Assembly: GCA_021464245.1 (NCBI GenBank)
Contig: JADCRB010000001.1
Coordinates: 3,888,829-3,952,828 of the forward strand
DNA: 64,000 nucleotides
Source of the DNA: Carallia brachiata
Lineage: Eukaryota; Streptophyta; Magnoliopsida; Malpighiales; Rhizophoraceae
Direction of reading: 5' to 3'
In this document: in pieces, positions 1-10,389 of the stretch
Numbering within the stretch: the stretch's first letter is position 1
Layout of the letters: every line of letters starts with the position of its first letter
Notes under the pieces: model-generated
What the model was told of the DNA's origin: nothing
Database searches by the model: none
What the model saw: only the letters and a program-made list of their open reading frames with translations
Position numbers and translations under genes: made by a program

Positions 1-115
1 TAGCTTTTAAACGCAACTAGAATCACTCAATTTGGAGTTGTATAGAAGAAGTTATTGCACAAATACTGAACAGACGTCAAATCTGGCGACAGACGCGCGA
101 AACACAAAGACTTAG

Positions 116-146
<31 letters not shown>

Positions 147-328
147 CAGCAAAGAACACAACAAAGACAAAGAACACACTAGGGTTTTTTTTTTTTTTTT
201 AATTTTCTGGAATAGAAACTAAACAAAACAAAGAAGACAAAGATGAATAGACACAAACCTAGGGTTAGGAACACATGGAAAACACAAAAAATAAAACTTT
301 GGATACGCAAACCTGACCTAGAGCCTAA

Positions 329-340
329 GCTCTGATACCA
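329..340 (-). other. Primer binding site of element B (initiator tRNA-Met type)
   Basis: The - strand reads TGGTATCAGAGC two bases after the LTR end. This is the usual plant LTR retrotransposon primer site complementary to the 3' end of tRNA-iMet. It fixes the orientation of B as - and identifies 343-1209 as a 5' LTR. Confidence 0.9.
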
Positions 341-342
341 AC

Positions 343-1209
343 TGATGCGAACCCCGCGATAGCACCGAAGACCCAACGCCTATAGAGACGCAACCCCACG
401 GATACACCGAAAGACCCACGAACAGATTGAAATCACAACCCAAGGAAAGCCAAGTCAGGTTTGAAGGAACCTTGACCCAACGTCTATATGGAGACGCGAA
501 CCAAAGGTATAAGAAGATTTGTAGACGCCACACCCTAGAAAAGGAAGAAGGAGGGTGATAAGTCTAGGTTGAACGCCACAAGGAGGTATCCTTGATAAGT
601 TCGGTAAAAGAGTTTTGAAACTCCAAAGAACATTGTTCTAATTCTCAATTCATCAAAATTCTCCCAAAATAAGAGTCTTACAAGCCTATTTATAGGCAAA
701 CCCAAGTAACTAGGGTTTTCAAAACAAAAGACAACTAAAACTAGAAAACCAAGTTCCTACACCAATAAGGAAAACCTAATTCAACTAGAAACTTGAGAAT
801 TAAAGCTAATTCCTACTTGGAAAAGGATTGGGCTTAACTAAAACATTGTCCAGCCCAAAACATTAATTAAAATCCTAAATTTAACATCCAAATCAGTTCA
901 TACATAGCCGTGTATGCACTAGGCCCAATTACTCATGTCGGCCCAAACTTGTCTTCTTGCACTCGAACCATGCTGACATAAACTTGAGGCACCACCGAGT
1001 AATCTTGACCTCCAAATGCTTTGCTTAACATCCAAGAAACTCCTTGAATGCCAAGGCAGCCTTCATGCACGTTGCTTGTGGCCCAAGCATCCTTCACCAA
1101 AGCACTTAGAGCCTCCTTGAGCTTTTTAGCTCTACTTCTCGTGATCGGTCCATCTAGAATGTGCAAAGGATCCCTTGGATTGGTCTTAATGCTACCTTGG
1201 TTGCCATCA
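343..1209 (-). repeat. LTR of element B (5' LTR in - orientation)
   Basis: 867 bp, beginning TGATGGCAACC (at 1209 on -) and ending GGTTCGCATCA-like sequence (at 343). It matches the 875-bp LTR at 5291-6165 in reverse complement over its full length. The first third is coding: it carries the C-terminal tail of the pol polyprotein (see 933-1166). Confidence 0.9.
933..1208 (-). pseudogene. LTR-encoded pol C-terminal tail (element B copy)
   Basis: Open - strand frame whose product contains HILDGPITRSRAKKLKEAL and ends VQEDKFGPT. The matching tail occurs at the end of element A's pol (5291-5573), where it follows the integrase C-terminus across the LTR start. In this 5' LTR it has no upstream pol, so it would not be made as a polyprotein tail. 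Overlap of pol with the 3' LTR is known from centromeric (CRM-type) chromoviruses; assignment to that lineage is tentative. Confidence 0.6.
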
Positions 1210-2206
1210 GGATCAGTTGGGGCTCAATCGTCGAAGGAATCGAGAGCGTCCCATTGACAATTGGGAAGAATTGAAGGCTGTGATGAGGAAACAGTTTGTT
1301 CCATCACATTACTACCGTGACCTCTATCAAAGGCTTTAAGGCCTTACCCAAGGCTCCAAGAGTGTGGAGGAGTACCATAAGGAGATGGAGATAGCTATGA
1401 TCCGTGCCAATGTTGAGGAAGATTGAGAAGCTACAATGGCTAGATTTCTGCAAGGATTGAACCGAGAAATTGCCAATATAGTGGAGTTGCAAAACTATAT
1501 GGAGATTGAAGACATGGTGCACGTGGCCATGAAGCTCGAGAGGCAACTCAAGAGGAAGAGCACTACTACCCGTGTAGGGTAGAATTTGGGTTCATCTTCA
1601 GCATGGAAACCGAATTGGAGCAAGAAGGATGATAAGGCCTTTTCCAAGTCTAAGGTTGAACCTACAAAGCCTAAGGAGTCGGGAGGCAGTAAAGAGAAGG
1701 GCAAGGTAGAGACTTCTCAAGAGCAAAACCGCGATATTAGGTGTTTTCGATGCTTGGGAAGAGGGCACATTGCCTCACAATGCCCTAACAAGCATGCTAT
1801 GATCATGAGAGAGGATGGTGAAATTGAATCTGAGGCTGATTCAGATGATGATTCCATGCCACCCTTGGATGATGCTGATGATGGAGTAGAGTATCCAGTT
1901 GACGGTGAAATGCTAGTAGCTCGGAGAGCTTTGAATGCTCAAGTAAAGGAAGACGATGAAGTGCAGTGGGACAACATCTTTCACACGAGATGCCACATCC
2001 AAAATAAGGTATGTAGTGTGATTATTGATGGTGGTAGTTTTACTAACGTGGCTAGCACTTTGTTGGTAGAGAAGCTGAGTTTACCTACAATCAAGCACCT
2101 AAGGCCATACAAGCTTCAGCGGCTCAATGATAGTGGTGAGGTGAAGGTGAACAAGCAAGTATTGATTTCCTTCTCTATTGGACGTTATAAGGATGAGGTG
2201 TTTGTG
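1210..2206 (+). pseudogene. gag (C-terminal part) and start of protease, element A
   Basis: The frame opens in a WDQL...NRRRNRERP stretch typical of plant Ty3 gag just after the tryptophan-rich core, then runs through YHKEMEIA and [15 protein letters not shown] zinc knuckle, CFRCLGRGHIASQC, lies at 1741-1782; it binds RNA in the particle. An acidic linker follows, then the protease region with IIDGGSFTNVAS, in which the catalytic aspartate sits in a DGGS rather than DSGA context, common in this plant group. In-frame stops at about 1339, 1423 and 1579 and a shift near 2205 make it non-coding. The N-terminus is missing because element B interrupts it at 1210. Confidence 0.85.
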
Positions 2207-2216
2207 TGATGTGGTG

Positions 2217-3574
2217 CCAATGCATGCTGGACATTTGCTGCTTGGTCGCCCATGGCAATATGATAGGAGGGTGTACCATAATGGCTTCAAGAACCGGTAC
2301 ACATTCACGATGGATGGGAAACCAATTACTCTTGTACATTTAAGTCCAAGACAAGTATATGAAGATTAGTTGAGAGTGAAAAAAGAGAGTGACAACACTT
2401 GTCAAAAGAACGAGGTAAAAAGTGAGAGTGAGAGCAAAGCAAAAGGGGAGCAATATGAGAGTTGTGCAAAGAAAAAGAGTGAGGGAACTACAAAAGGTGA
2501 GGCAAATGATAAAAATGGTAGAAAACAGAGAAAGTCGTTGAGTGTGATAGCAAAAGAGAGGGATGTTAAGGCTGCCTATTTGGCCGAGACACCTATGGTC
2601 CTTCTTTTGTATAAGGAGGCCTTTCTTAACACTAACGAACATGATTTGTCTTCGCCTAGTGTGGTTCGTATTCTTTGCAGGAGTTTGAAGATCTATTTCC
2701 CGAGGAGGTGGCCGATGGCTTGCCACCAATTAGGGGAATTAAACATCAATTTGATTTCGTTCCCAGGGCTTCAATTCCAAATCGACCAGCCTACAGGAGC
2801 AACCCGGAGGAGACCAAGGAGCTCCAACGGCAAGTTGCTGAGTTGATGGAGAAAGGTTATGTAAGGGAGAGCATGAGCCCGTGTGTAGTCCCTGTGTTAC
2901 TTGTGCCTAAGAAGGATGGAACGTGGAGAATGTGCGTTGATTGCCGAGCGGTCAACAAAATCACTATAAAGTATCGTCATCCCATTCCTAGGTTAGATGA
3001 CATGTTGGATGAATTGCATGGTTCTTGTGTGTTCTCCAAAATTGATCTTAAAAGTGGATATCATCAAATTAGAATGAGGGAGGGAGATGAGTGGAAAACT
3101 GCTTTCAAAACTAAATATGGATTATACGAGTGGTTGGTTATGCCATTTGGTTTGACTAATGCACCTAGTACATTCATGAGGTTGATGAATCATGTGTTGC
3201 GTGCTTTCATTAGAAGATTTGTTGTTGTTTATTTTGATGATATTCTGATCTATAGTAAGGACTTGCATTCGCATGTTGAGCATTTGAGATGTGTGTTGGA
3301 GGTGTTGAGGAAGGAGACATTGTATGCTAACCTTAAGAAATGTACATTTTGCACAAATCAAGTTATTTTCTTAGGTTATGTGGTCAGTTCCAAAGGCATT
3401 GAAGTGGATGAAGAGAAGGTAAAGGCTATTCGTGATTGGCCTACTCCTAAGACCATTTCAGAGGTGCGTAGCTTTCATGGCTTGGCTAGCTTCTACCGAA
3501 GGTTTGTCAAGGATTTTAGCACCATAGCCGCACCATTGACGGAGATAGTCAAGAAGAGTGTTGGATTCAAGTAG
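2217..3574 (+). pseudogene. Protease end and reverse transcriptase, element A
   Basis: After a frameshift the protease continues with HAGHLLLGRPWQYDRR. A Lys/Glu/Ser-rich spacer (2370-2600) leads to FEDLFPEEV, and then to a well-kept reverse transcriptase: [41 protein letters not shown] and the catalytic box [11 protein letters not shown] (about 3228-3260). The fingers and palm are in one open frame from 2675 until a stop at 3572. The protein would copy element RNA into DNA in a cytoplasmic particle. Only the catalytic YFDD box and flanks were checked. Confidence 0.9.
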
Positions 3575-3601
3575 GGAAGCGAGCAAGAGAGTGCTTTTAA
3601 C

Positions 3602-5197
3602 TTGATTAAAGAAAAACTAATTTCTGCACCTTTACTTGCTTTACCTAATTTTTCTAAGACTTTTGAGGTTGAGTGTGATGCTTCAGGTATAGGAATAGGG
3701 GTTGTTTTGATGCAAGAGTGGCGCCCCATTGCATTCTTCAGTGAGAAGTTGAGTGGAACAGCACTTAACTACCCAACATATGACAAGGAGATGTATGCAT
3801 TGGTGAGAGCTTTGGAGACTTGGCAGCACTACCTGTGGTCTAAGGAGTTCGTGATTCACACCGATCATGAGTCCTTGAACCACCTTAAGGGTCAAGGTAA
3901 GTTGAATAAGCGACATGCTAAGTGGGTAGAGTTCATAGAGACCTTCCCATATGTGATCAAGTACAAGCAAGGCAAAGAGAACGTTGTGGCTGATGCATTG
4001 TCGCGAAGGTATGCCCTAATCTCTACGTTGAATACTAAGTTGTTGGGATTTGAGTACATCAAAAATTTATATGCTAATGATCTTGACTTTGCTAATGTGT
4101 TCGAAGCTTGTGAGAAAGGAGCATTTGGGAAGTTCTATAAGCATGAGGGATTCTTATTTAGAGAGAATAGATTATGTGTGCCTAAGAGCTCTTTAAGGGA
4201 GTTGCTGGTGAGAGAAGCTCATGGGGGTGGTTTAATGGGACACTTTGGTGTTAGGAAGACTTTAGATGTACTAATTGAGCATTTCTTTTGGCCGCATATG
4301 AGAAGAGACGTCGAGAGGGTGTGTGATAACTGTGTCACATGCAAGCAAGCCAAGTCTAGAGTCTTACCCCATGGTCTTTATACCCCTTTGCCCATACCTA
4401 GTGAACCTTGGGTAGACATTTCTATGGACTTCGTTTTGGGTTTGCCTAGGTCGAGGAAGGGTAGGGATTCTGTTTTTGTGGTTGTTGACAGGTTCTCGAA
4501 GATAGCGCACTTCATTCCATGTCACAAGAGTGATGATGCAACCAATGTGGCTGATTTGTTCTTTCGGGAGATAGTGAGGTTGGATGGTGTGCCAAGGTCC
4601 ATTGTTTCAAATCGAGATGTGAAGTTCTTGAGTTACTTCTAGAAAACATTGTGGGGAAAGTTGGGAACTAAACTCTTGTTCTCAACTACTTGTCATCCTC
4701 AGACTGATGGACAAACCGAGGTGGTGAATAGAACGTTGACCACATTGCTGCGTTCTATCATCCAAAAGAACTTGAAGAATTGGGAGGAGTGTTTGCCACA
4801 TGTGGAGTTTGCATATAATAGGAGTGTCCATTCAGCTACCAATTGCTCTCCATTCGAGGTTGTGTATGCCTTCAATCCACATACACCATCGGATTTGTTG
4901 CCTTTCCCAGTTGAGGAGCGAGCTAGTTTAGATGGAAAGAAGAAGGCTGAGATGGTCAAGCAGTTGCACGAGCAGGTGCGACAACACATCCAGAAGAGGA
5001 CCGAACAATATACTAACCAAGCCAACAAAGGGCGAAAGAAGGTTGTACTCGAACCTAGAGATTGGGTTTGGGTGCATATGCGAAAGGAGAGGTTTCCTGC
5101 TCAAAGGCGTTCCAAGTTGCAACCAAGAGGCGATGGACCATTTCAAGTGCTTGAACGCATCAAAGACAACGCCTACAAGTTGGACCCTTCAAGGTGA
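3602..5197 (+). pseudogene. RNase H and integrase, element A
   Basis: RNase H follows [15 protein letters not shown] (first Asp), [12 protein letters not shown] (Glu) and [13 protein letters not shown], ending in the tether motif VVADALSRR. Integrase has the HHCC zinc finger ([10 protein letters not shown]... [11 protein letters not shown]), the catalytic core starting at [12 protein letters not shown], the SNRD box and [13 protein letters not shown] with the catalytic Glu. A single TAG at 4640 splits two otherwise open frames (3602-4642 and 4649-5197). The C-terminus reaches the GPF-x-V-LERI-x-DNAYKLD segment, then shifts frame by one base near 5190. Confidence 0.9.
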
Positions 5198-5573
5198 GTA
5201 TAGTGTGAGTGCTACATTTAATGTTTCTGACTTTTCTCCTTTTGATGTAGGTGACGATTTGAGGACAAATCCTTTTGAGGAGAGGGGGAATGATGGCAAC
5301 CAAGGTAGCATTAAGACCAATTCGAGGGATCCTTTGCACATTCTAGATGGACCGGTCACGAGAAGTAGAGCTAAAAAGCTCAAGGAGGCTCTAAGTGCTT
5401 TGGTGGAGGATGCTTGGGCAACAAGCAACGTGCATGAAGGCTGCCTTGGCATTTATGGAGTTTTTTGGATGTTAAGCAAAGCATTTGGAGGTCAAGATGA
5501 CTCAGTGGTGCCTCGAGTTTATGTCAACATGGTTCGAGTGCAAGAAGACAAGTTTGGGCCGATATGAGTAATT
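5198..5573 (+). pseudogene. Pol C-terminal tail running into the 3' LTR, element A
   Basis: In the shifted frame the product reads [17 protein letters not shown], then LRTNPFEERGND over the polypurine tract. It crosses the LTR boundary at 5291 and continues HILDGPVTRSRAKKLKEAL to the stop after DKFGPI. About 93 codons are LTR sequence. The same tail is found in the LTR of B. A basic TRSRAKK stretch is the only recognisable motif. Coding across the LTR start is characteristic of CRM-type elements, where the integrase tail has been linked to centromere targeting; whether that applies here is unknown. Confidence 0.7.
5277..5290 (+). other. Polypurine tract of element A
   Basis: GAGGAGAGGGGGAA immediately before the LTR start TGATGGCAAC. 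It is the plus-strand primer of reverse transcription and marks the 3' LTR boundary. It doubles as coding sequence for EERGN. Confidence 0.85.
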
Positions 5574-6165
5574 GGGCCTAGTGCATACACGGCTATGTAT
5601 GAACTGATTTGGATGCTAAATTTAGGATTTTAATTAATATTTTGGGCTGAACAATGTTTTAGTTAAGCCCAATCCTTTTCTAAGTAGGAATTAGCTTTAA
5701 TTCTCAAGTTTCTAGTTGAATTAGGTTTTCCTTATTGGTGTAGGAACTTGGTTTTCTAGTTTTAGTTGTCTTTTGTTTTGAAAACCCTAATTACTTTGGT
5801 TTGCCTATAAATAGGCATGTAAGACTCTTATTTTCAAAATAATTTTGATGAATTGAGAATTAGAATAATCGTTCTTTGGAGTTTCAGAACTCTTTTACCG
5901 AACTTATCAAGGATACCTCCTTGTGGCGTTCAACCTAGACTTATCACCCTCTTTCTTCCTTTTCTAGGGTGTGGCGTCTAAAAAGCTTCTTATACCTTTG
6001 GTTCGCGTCTCTTTATAGACGTTGGGTCAAGGTTCCTTCAAACCTGACTTGGCTTTCCTTGGGTTGTGATTTCAATCTCGTTCGTGTGTTTTTCAGTGTA
6101 TCCGTGGGGTTCGCGTCTCCTTATAGGCGTTGGGTCTTCCGGTGCTATCCGCGAGGTTCGCATCA
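5291..6165 (+). repeat. 3' LTR of element A
   Basis: 875 bp from TGATGGCAAC to GGTTCGCATCA, with short inverted ends TGATG...CATCA. It is the reverse complement of the LTR at 343-1209. A likely transcript start/terminator region lies after TATAAATAGG at about 5806-5815. The flank 6166-6170 is ATACA, the predicted target duplication; its partner would lie left of the window. Confidence 0.9.
5806..5815 (+). promoter_or_regulatory. TATA-box-like site in the element A LTR
   Basis: TATAAATAGG lies mid-LTR, where the U3/R boundary is expected. The corresponding position in the inverted LTR of B reads CCTATTTATAGG (about 684-695). Functional status is not testable from sequence alone. Confidence 0.5.
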
Positions 6166-6201
6166 ATACATCGACAGGATTGTTTGGCACATTCGAATCT
6201 T

Positions 6202-6243
6202 TGCTACTGATGTGGGAAGCTGGGTCACATTGCTAGGAACTGC
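6202..6243 (+). pseudogene. gag zinc knuckle, outer Tekay-like element
   Basis: The frame encodes a CCHC knuckle of the form C-Y-stop-C-GKLGHIARNC, spacing C-x2-C-x4-H-x4-C, with a TGA in place of the third residue. The Cys and His positions are intact despite the stop. It identifies this stretch as the end of gag. Confidence 0.75.
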
Positions 6244-6329
6244 TAGGAAGCAACACCAAGAGTCCCTGCACGAGTATTCACCATAATCGAGGATCGAGCC
6301 GAGCAAAATTGTGATAAGTGGTAACATCC

Positions 6330-7384
6330 TAATCCATAGTACTGCTGTTTACATATTTATAGATTCAAGAGCACACATTCATTTGGATCACACAAGTTAG
6401 CTAGAAAGTTAGGAATAGAACCTGAAACCTTAGATAGAGGATACAGGATATCGACACTATCCAGCGACGTTTGGGAAACTAGTGGAATGTTAAGAAACTA
6501 GTCGGTGCAAATTAAGGGAAGGTCAATGGAAGCAGACTTGCATTGTTAAAGATAGCTAATTTTGATTTGATTTTGGGAATGGATTAGTTGAGTAAATTTG
6601 GCGCTGAAATTGATCGTTGGGGAAAGAAGTTTGTTTTTCGATTTTCGAATACCAATCAGTTTGAGTTTAAGATCAACTTGACAAACCAAACAATGAGAGT
6701 CATCTTGGCAGTGAAAGGAAAGAAGTTACTAAATATAGGATGTGCGGGGTACCTTACTAGCATATGTGTGATGTCTGCGAAGGCAGGAATTGCCCCAAAA
6801 AATGTGGCAATGGTGTGGGAGTATCTAGATGTATTCTTAGAGGAATTGCCAGGATTGCCTCTGGAGAGGGAAATGGAGTTTATGATTGATATAGTGTCGG
6901 GAATGACACTGATATCCACAACCCTATACCGTATCACCCCAGTAAAATTGAGAGAGCTTAAGGAACAATTGCAGGAATTGTTGCATGAGTATTTATCCGG
7001 CCTAGTCACTCACCATGGGGAGCACTAGTATTATTTGTGAAAAAGAAATAAGGGGCATTACGATTGTGAATTGACTATCGGGAATTGAACAAGGTGATGA
7101 CCAAAAATAAATACCTATTACTAAGAATCAATGATCTGCTCGACCAATTACAAGGAAGGTCGATATTTGAAATTGACTTGCAGTCCAGGTGCCACCAACT
7201 ACGAATGAAAGAGGAAGAAGTTCAGAAGACAGACCAGTATGGCCATTACAAGTTCTTAGTAATGTGGTTCGGACTAACCAATGCCCCAGCGACATTCATG
7301 GACTTGATGAACTGGGTACTCCATGAGTACCTGGACAAATTCATTATCTTATTCATCGATGACATTCAGGTGTACTCTCAAAGT
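6330..7384 (+). pseudogene. Protease and reverse transcriptase remnants, outer Tekay-like element
   Basis: Protease remnants include HLDHTS-LARKLGIEPE (shifted frames around 6370-6425). RT begins with YLDVFLEELPGLPLEREMEF and continues from 7085 with [43 protein letters not shown] and the catalytic box [11 protein letters not shown]. The box is FIDD with the two aspartates kept. The RT fingers around 7020-7085 are broken by stops. Dead copy. Confidence 0.8.
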
Positions 7385-7736
7385 TAAGAGGAGCACAAAG
7401 CGCACTTGCAAACCACACTGCAATTGTTACGGGAAAAACAACTGTATGCAAAATTCACAAAGTGTGCATTTTGGCTAGATTGAATAATGTTCCTTGAACA
7501 TATGGTCATAGGAGCAGAATCTCGGTGGATCCTAGTAAGATTGAGGTCATTTAGAGGTAGGTGGCCCAGAAATTGTCACGGATATAGGAAGTTTCTTGGG
7601 ACTGGTATGATACTATCGACAGTTTGTGAAAGGTTTTTTGGGAATCGTTGCACCACTCATGACACTGACATGAAAGGACGTGAAATTTGAGTGGACGGAT
7701 AAGTGTGAGAAGAGTTTCTAGGAGCTGAAACGATGG

Positions 7737-8152
7737 TTGACTACAACACCTGTACTTATTATTCCCACAAGTGAAGAGGGCTTTGTGATTTACAACGATG
7801 CCTCTAAGTATGGATTATGGTGTGTCTTGATGCAAAACAGAATGGTGATAGCTTATGTGTTTCGACAATTGAAGGAGTATGAAAAGAACTACTCCCCGCA
7901 TGATTTAGAATTAGCAGCAGTAGTGTTTGCCCTAAAAATTTGGAAGCACTACTTCTATAGAGTATGGTGTGAAATCTAAATTGACCATAAGAGTTTAAGG
8001 TACCTCATCTCTCAGAAAGAATTGAATATGAGACAATGGCGGCAGCTAGAATTGGTCAAGGATGACAATTGCATAATAAACTACTACCCCAAAAAAGCTA
8101 ATATAGTGGTTGATGCACTGAGTAGGAAATCAGTATTAACCTTATAGGTATT
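7737..8152 (+). pseudogene. RNase H remnant, outer Tekay-like element
   Basis: Reads [20 protein letters not shown], then [21 protein letters not shown]; after a stop comes DHKSLRYLISQKELNMRQ, and it ends VVDALSRKS. The order and spacing match Ty3 RNase H between RT and integrase. The first catalytic position reads NDAS. Stops at 7977 and elsewhere. Confidence 0.75.
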
Positions 8153-8382
8153 CCAGCAACCTTTGTTGCAAGGCATACGAAAGTTGGAGATAAAGATAGT
8201 TCTTAAGGCACAATAAAGCAATTTAGTAGCTTTAGTGGTAGAGTTGGCGTTACGATGCCAAATTAAAGATGGTTAGAAGGTTAACGCATGCATCGACAAA
8301 ATACAAAAGAGGATTCAGGAAGAAAGAGGAAAAAAGTTCTTTATAACCACAAACGAAATTATTGAGTATCAAGGTAGAATGA

Positions 8383-9500
8383 TTGTTCCCGCGACCCCCT
8401 ACTCAAAAAAAATATTTTAATAGAGGCACATACAACACCGTATTCGTTTCACCCTGGAGCCACCAAGATGTTTTGACATTTGAAAGCACATTATTGGTGG
8501 CCTGGTATGAAGAGAAGATTGCCATGTTTGGGGCAAAGAGTTTGACGTGCCAGCAAGTAAAAGTGGAACATCAACAACCCTTCAGATTGTTGAAACCACT
8601 ACCCATACTTAGGTGGAAATGGGAGCACATCACCATAGATTTTGTGGTAGGATTACCGTGAGCCGAGAGGGGATCCAATTTGATATGGGTAATTATGGAT
8701 AGATTGACTATGTCAGCACACGTTTTGCCTGTGAGAACTACGTACAGTATGGACTAATATTCCTTGTTGTATGTTAGAGAGATACTGAGGCTACATGCAA
8801 TCCCAATGTTGATTGTGTTGGATCATGACCCTAGGTTTGCCTCAATGTTTTGGAAAAGCTTGCATCAAGCTATGGGTATGTGACTCAACTTCAATATTGC
8901 ATTCCAACCCTCGAGTGATCGACAATTAGAACAAGTCATTCAAATATTGGAAGACATACTGCGAACATTTGCTCTAAAACTAAGTGGAATTTCGGAGAAG
9001 TACTTACCCTTGGCAGAATTCGCTTATAATAATAGCTATCATGCTATGATTGGGATGGCTTCGTATGAAGCATTGTATGGAAGGAAATATAGGCCACCCG
9101 TCTATTGGGGCGAAGTCCACGAGAGAAAATTATTTAGACCTGAGATACTTCAGCAAACAAGTGAAGTGATACAACTGGTCAAAGAAAGAATGAAAATGAC
9201 ACAAAGTAGGCAAACAAAATTATGCAGATGTCCAATGGAGAAATTTGAAATTTAATGTTGGAGATGATGCAATTTTGAAGGTAGCACCAATGAAGGGTAG
9301 GTTAAGATTTGTAAGGTCATATATGATCTTTGATAGAATTGGTAATTGACCATATAGATTAGCTTTACTACCTTTATTGGCAAATGCACACGATGTCTTC
9401 CATGTGTCCATGTTATACAAATACATTTTGGATCCTTCACACATATTAAAAAATGAGCCCCTACACATAGCTGCGGACCTGTAAGGAATTAAGGAATAAG
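8383..9500 (+). pseudogene. Integrase remnant, outer Tekay-like element
   Basis: Contains a damaged HHCC finger (LTCQQVKVEHQQPFRLLKP), core start ITIDFVVGLP at about 8630, VLDHDPRFASMFWKSL at about 8818-8860, and LAEFAYNNSYHAMIGMASYE followed by ALYGRKYRPPVYWGE at 9008-9117. The C-terminal domain follows (about 9250-9480): KFNVGDDAILKVAPMKG and DVFHVSMLYKYILDPSH in interrupted frames. This is the usual Tekay/Del wording just before the chromodomain. Confidence 0.8.
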
Positions 9501-9539
9501 AAAGTCCCATTCATAAAAGTACTATAGAAAAAGCATAAT

Positions 9540-10347
9540 TAATGCAAAATCCATAGACGCAAACTCCGCAGATACATCGAAAGACCCACGAACGAGATTG
9601 AAATCACAAACCAAGGAAAGTTAGGTCAGGTTTGAAAGAACCTTGACCCAACATCTATAAAGAGACGCAAACCAAAAGTATAAGAAGATTTGGTAGACGC
9701 CACACCCTAGAAAGGAAAAAGGAGGGTGATAAGTCTAGAATGAATGCCACAAGGAGATATCTTTGATAAGTTTCGTCAAAGAGTTTTGAAAGTCCAAAAA
9801 ATATTTGTTCTAATTCTTAATTAACAAATCTGCATATTTGTTATCTCTGTAGAAAAGATAGATATGCCTAAATATAAGCAAACTGAAGTAGCTAGATCTA
9901 AACCTGCTAAGACTTGAAAACTTGCTAAGACTTGAAAACCTACTAAGACTTGAAATCAAAGTTCTTATACCCAGAAGGACAATCTAAATCAACTAGAAAT
10001 AAGAATTATGACTAATAATTCCTACCAACAACTAGATTGGGCTTAAATAAAATAATGTCTGGTCCAAAACAACAATTAAACTCTAAAATTAAGACATTAA
10101 AATCAATTAGGCCCAACTAGCTCTTGTTCGCCCAAACTTCATCAATTTAATCAATGCTCCTCCTCTTACACTTGGATCATGTAAATATAGACTTGTGGGA
10201 CCTCCAATCTTTATTGCTTGCTCCACAAGTAAAGTAGGTTGCTTACTTTTGAAGTAAAGTACGATTCTTGCTCTCCAAGAAAAGACCACCAAGCAATCAA
10301 AAATCATACCAAGGAATATAGTAAGTAGGCTGGCCAAGCTCATATCA
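9540..10347 (-). repeat. 3' LTR of element C
   Basis: About 808 bp. On - it starts TGATATGAGCTTGGCC directly after a polypurine tract (+ 10348-10361), and its distal end is missing about 45 bases compared with the partner at 11611-12442. Its downstream half is clearly related to the LTRs of A and B. Pol-tail codons (TNPFEERGND, then MSLASLL) run into it from the tract, as in A. Confidence 0.75.
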
Positions 10348-10361
10348 TTCCCCCTTTCTTC
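10348..10361 (-). other. Polypurine tract of element C
   Basis: The - strand reads GAAGAAAGGGGGAA before the LTR start TGATATGAGC, nearly the same as the tract of element A at 5277-5290. It proves the - orientation of C. Confidence 0.75.
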
Positions 10362-10389
10362 AAAAGGATTTGTCCTCTAATCTTACTGT

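Larger units (their letters stand above)
1..1209 (-). mobile_element. Element B: 5' end of a Ty3/gypsy retrotransposon, - strand, cut by the window edge
   Basis: Read on the - strand this is an LTR (1209 to 343), then a primer binding site, then about 330 bp of untranslated leader containing a poly-A run (poly-T at 120-146 on +). The LTR is the reverse complement of the one at 5291-6165, so B belongs to the same family as element A. Its right edge (1209/1210) falls inside A's gag codon series, which means B inserted into A. The rest of B lies left of position 1. No gag codons of B are visible. That B is nested in A is inference from the junction; the LTR and PBS are seen directly. Confidence 0.85.
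1210..6165 (+). mobile_element. Element A: Ty3/gypsy retrotransposon, + strand, 5' part displaced by element B
   Basis: Order gag, protease, reverse transcriptase, RNase H, integrase, then polypurine tract and 3' LTR, as in Ty3/gypsy. The visible copy starts inside gag because element B sits there. Pol has only a few lesions: frameshifts near 2205 and 5190 and stops at 3572 and 4640. It is therefore a fairly young but dead copy. It lies in the gag of an older Tekay-like element, which resumes at about 6171. There is no chromodomain; instead the pol tail runs into the 3' LTR, suggesting a CRM-like lineage (inference). Confidence 0.85.
6171..9539 (+). mobile_element. Outer Tekay/Del-like Ty3/gypsy element: gag end and pol, heavily decayed
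   Basis: After element A ends, an older + strand element resumes with a zinc knuckle (6202-6243), protease, RT, RNase H and integrase remnants. It breaks off at 9539 in the linker before the chromodomain, and that linker continues at 12443, after element C. Many stops and frameshifts in every domain show it is the oldest layer of the nest. Its 3' LTR begins at 12558. Its 5' LTR and most of gag must lie left of the window. Confidence 0.8.

Noticed and set aside
4699..5146. Long antisense ORFs opposite the integrase of element A
   Set aside because: They are shadows of the conserved integrase codons on + and show no domain of their own.
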